DNA from: Actinomycetota bacterium
GTDB lineage: Bacteria > Actinomycetota > Acidimicrobiia > Acidimicrobiales > Microtrichaceae
Direction: 5' to 3'
Assembly (NCBI GenBank): GCA_009700815.1
Contig: WLLG01000128.1
Coordinates: 1 to 6,421, forward strand
Length of the DNA: 6,421 nt
In this document: in pieces, positions 6,130 through 6,421 of the stretch
Position numbering within the stretch: the stretch's first letter is position 1
How the letters are laid out: the number at the start of each line of letters is the position of its first letter
Made by a program: the position numbers and the translations under genes
Notes under the pieces: generated by a model
What the model was told of the DNA's origin: nothing
Databases searched by the model: none
Seen by the model: only the letters and a program-made list of their open reading frames with translations

Positions 6130-6292
6130 CACTATCAGGAAGAGTTTTTCAAAGAATTTCGGGATCGCGCGGAGTGAGGCGAACATCACCACAAGCGGTG
6201 AGATTTGTGGCACCGAGGTCTGGGAAACTGCGCGAAGCGACAAGAGGCGACTCAATATCGGTGGCGCAGCCCATTGGGGCTACCGTGAAGCG
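6130..6292. other. Intergenic region between the nrdAB promoter and the NUDIX-like gene
   Basis: This stretch should contain the promoter for the rightmost plus-strand gene, but I find no convincing -35/-10 pair. The reading frame of that gene stays open leftward to about 6101 without another ATG, GTG or TTG. The residues in it show no recognisable domain, so I regard it as non-coding. No repeat or RNA gene is seen. Confidence 0.45.
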
Positions 6293-6421
6293 GTGGACCC
6301 GACTGAACGAGCGCCTTCAACATCTGCTCTTCGACCAGGGTCAGCCGACGCACCACTCTGGGACCCATCAGCTATTCCTGCTGCCACGGTGATCGTCTTA
6401 CGAGATAGCCCTGCGGGAATC
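6293..6421 (+). CDS. Probable NUDIX hydrolase, N-terminal fragment, cut by right edge
   Basis: Only 43 codons are visible. After a Pro/Ala-rich lead-in comes LWDPSAIPAATVIVLRDSPAGI. The tail of this, an A-A-T-V-(hydrophobic)-L-R-D strand, resembles the first beta strand of actinobacterial NUDIX hydrolases, enzymes that hydrolyse nucleoside diphosphates linked to another moiety. The diagnostic NUDIX box (G-x5-E-x7-REUxEExGU) would lie beyond the edge, so the call rests on N-terminal resemblance alone. GTG 6293 is the only standard start codon in the open frame, but it has no good Shine-Dalgarno; GGGG at 6276-6279 is too far upstream. The gene is divergent from nrdAB. A different alpha/beta protein is possible. 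Confidence 0.5.
   Translation, partial: MDPTERAPSTSALRPGSADAPLWDPSAIPAATVIVLRDSPAGI

Noticed and set aside
6081..6392. 103-codon plus-strand ORF from GTG 6081
   Set aside because: It begins inside an NrdR box, crosses the nrdAB promoter, and overlaps the better-supported NUDIX-like frame. Its protein has no recognisable motif.

Overview
This 6.4 kb window is ordinary chromosomal DNA from a moderately GC-rich bacterium, most likely an actinobacterium. The grounds are the style of the class A penicillin-binding protein (including an IRNPTGYDP segment after the glycosyltransferase motifs), a class Ia ribonucleotide reductase whose large subunit ends in ESCEACQ, NrdR-type boxes, GTG starts and the absence of U-tract terminators. 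Placement below phylum is not supported; an Acidimicrobiia-like source is only an impression from the PBP sequence. I see no mobile element, phage gene, CRISPR array, tRNA or rRNA.

Layout from left to right. Positions 1-727 (minus strand) hold the first 242 codons of a bifunctional class A penicillin-binding protein; its transpeptidase half lies beyond the left edge. A divergent spacer (728-978) contains two clear inverted repeats. It leads to a plus-strand Gfo/Idh/MocA-family NAD(P)-dependent oxidoreductase (979-2058) with an 11-alanine tract encoded by a hexanucleotide repeat. That gene converges on nrdB (2150-3268, minus); the gap between them is largely a degenerate 15-bp tandem repeat. 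nrdA (3386-5917, minus) lies upstream of nrdB on the same strand, separated by a 117-bp spacer that also carries short tandem repeats. To the right of nrdA is a control region with a TTGACA/TGTAAT promoter (6100-6129) and two inverted NrdR-like boxes 31 bp apart. The last 129 bases open a plus-strand gene that looks like the N-terminus of a NUDIX hydrolase, cut by the right edge.

Functionally, nrdA and nrdB encode the alpha and beta subunits of one enzyme, the aerobic class Ia ribonucleotide reductase that makes deoxyribonucleotides. Catalytic, metal-binding, tyrosyl-radical and electron-transfer residues are all present, and NrdA has an N-terminal ATP-cone for dATP feedback. The NrdR boxes add transcriptional control by the dNTP/ATP-sensing repressor. 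The flanking genes (cell-wall synthesis, sugar-type oxidoreductase, NUDIX) have no evident link to this operon.

No new multi-gene system is visible. The items most worth a second look are the structure-prone leader of the oxidoreductase gene, with mutually exclusive helices, and the NrdR box pair, which lies downstream of the best promoter and could fold into a 16-bp RNA hairpin.
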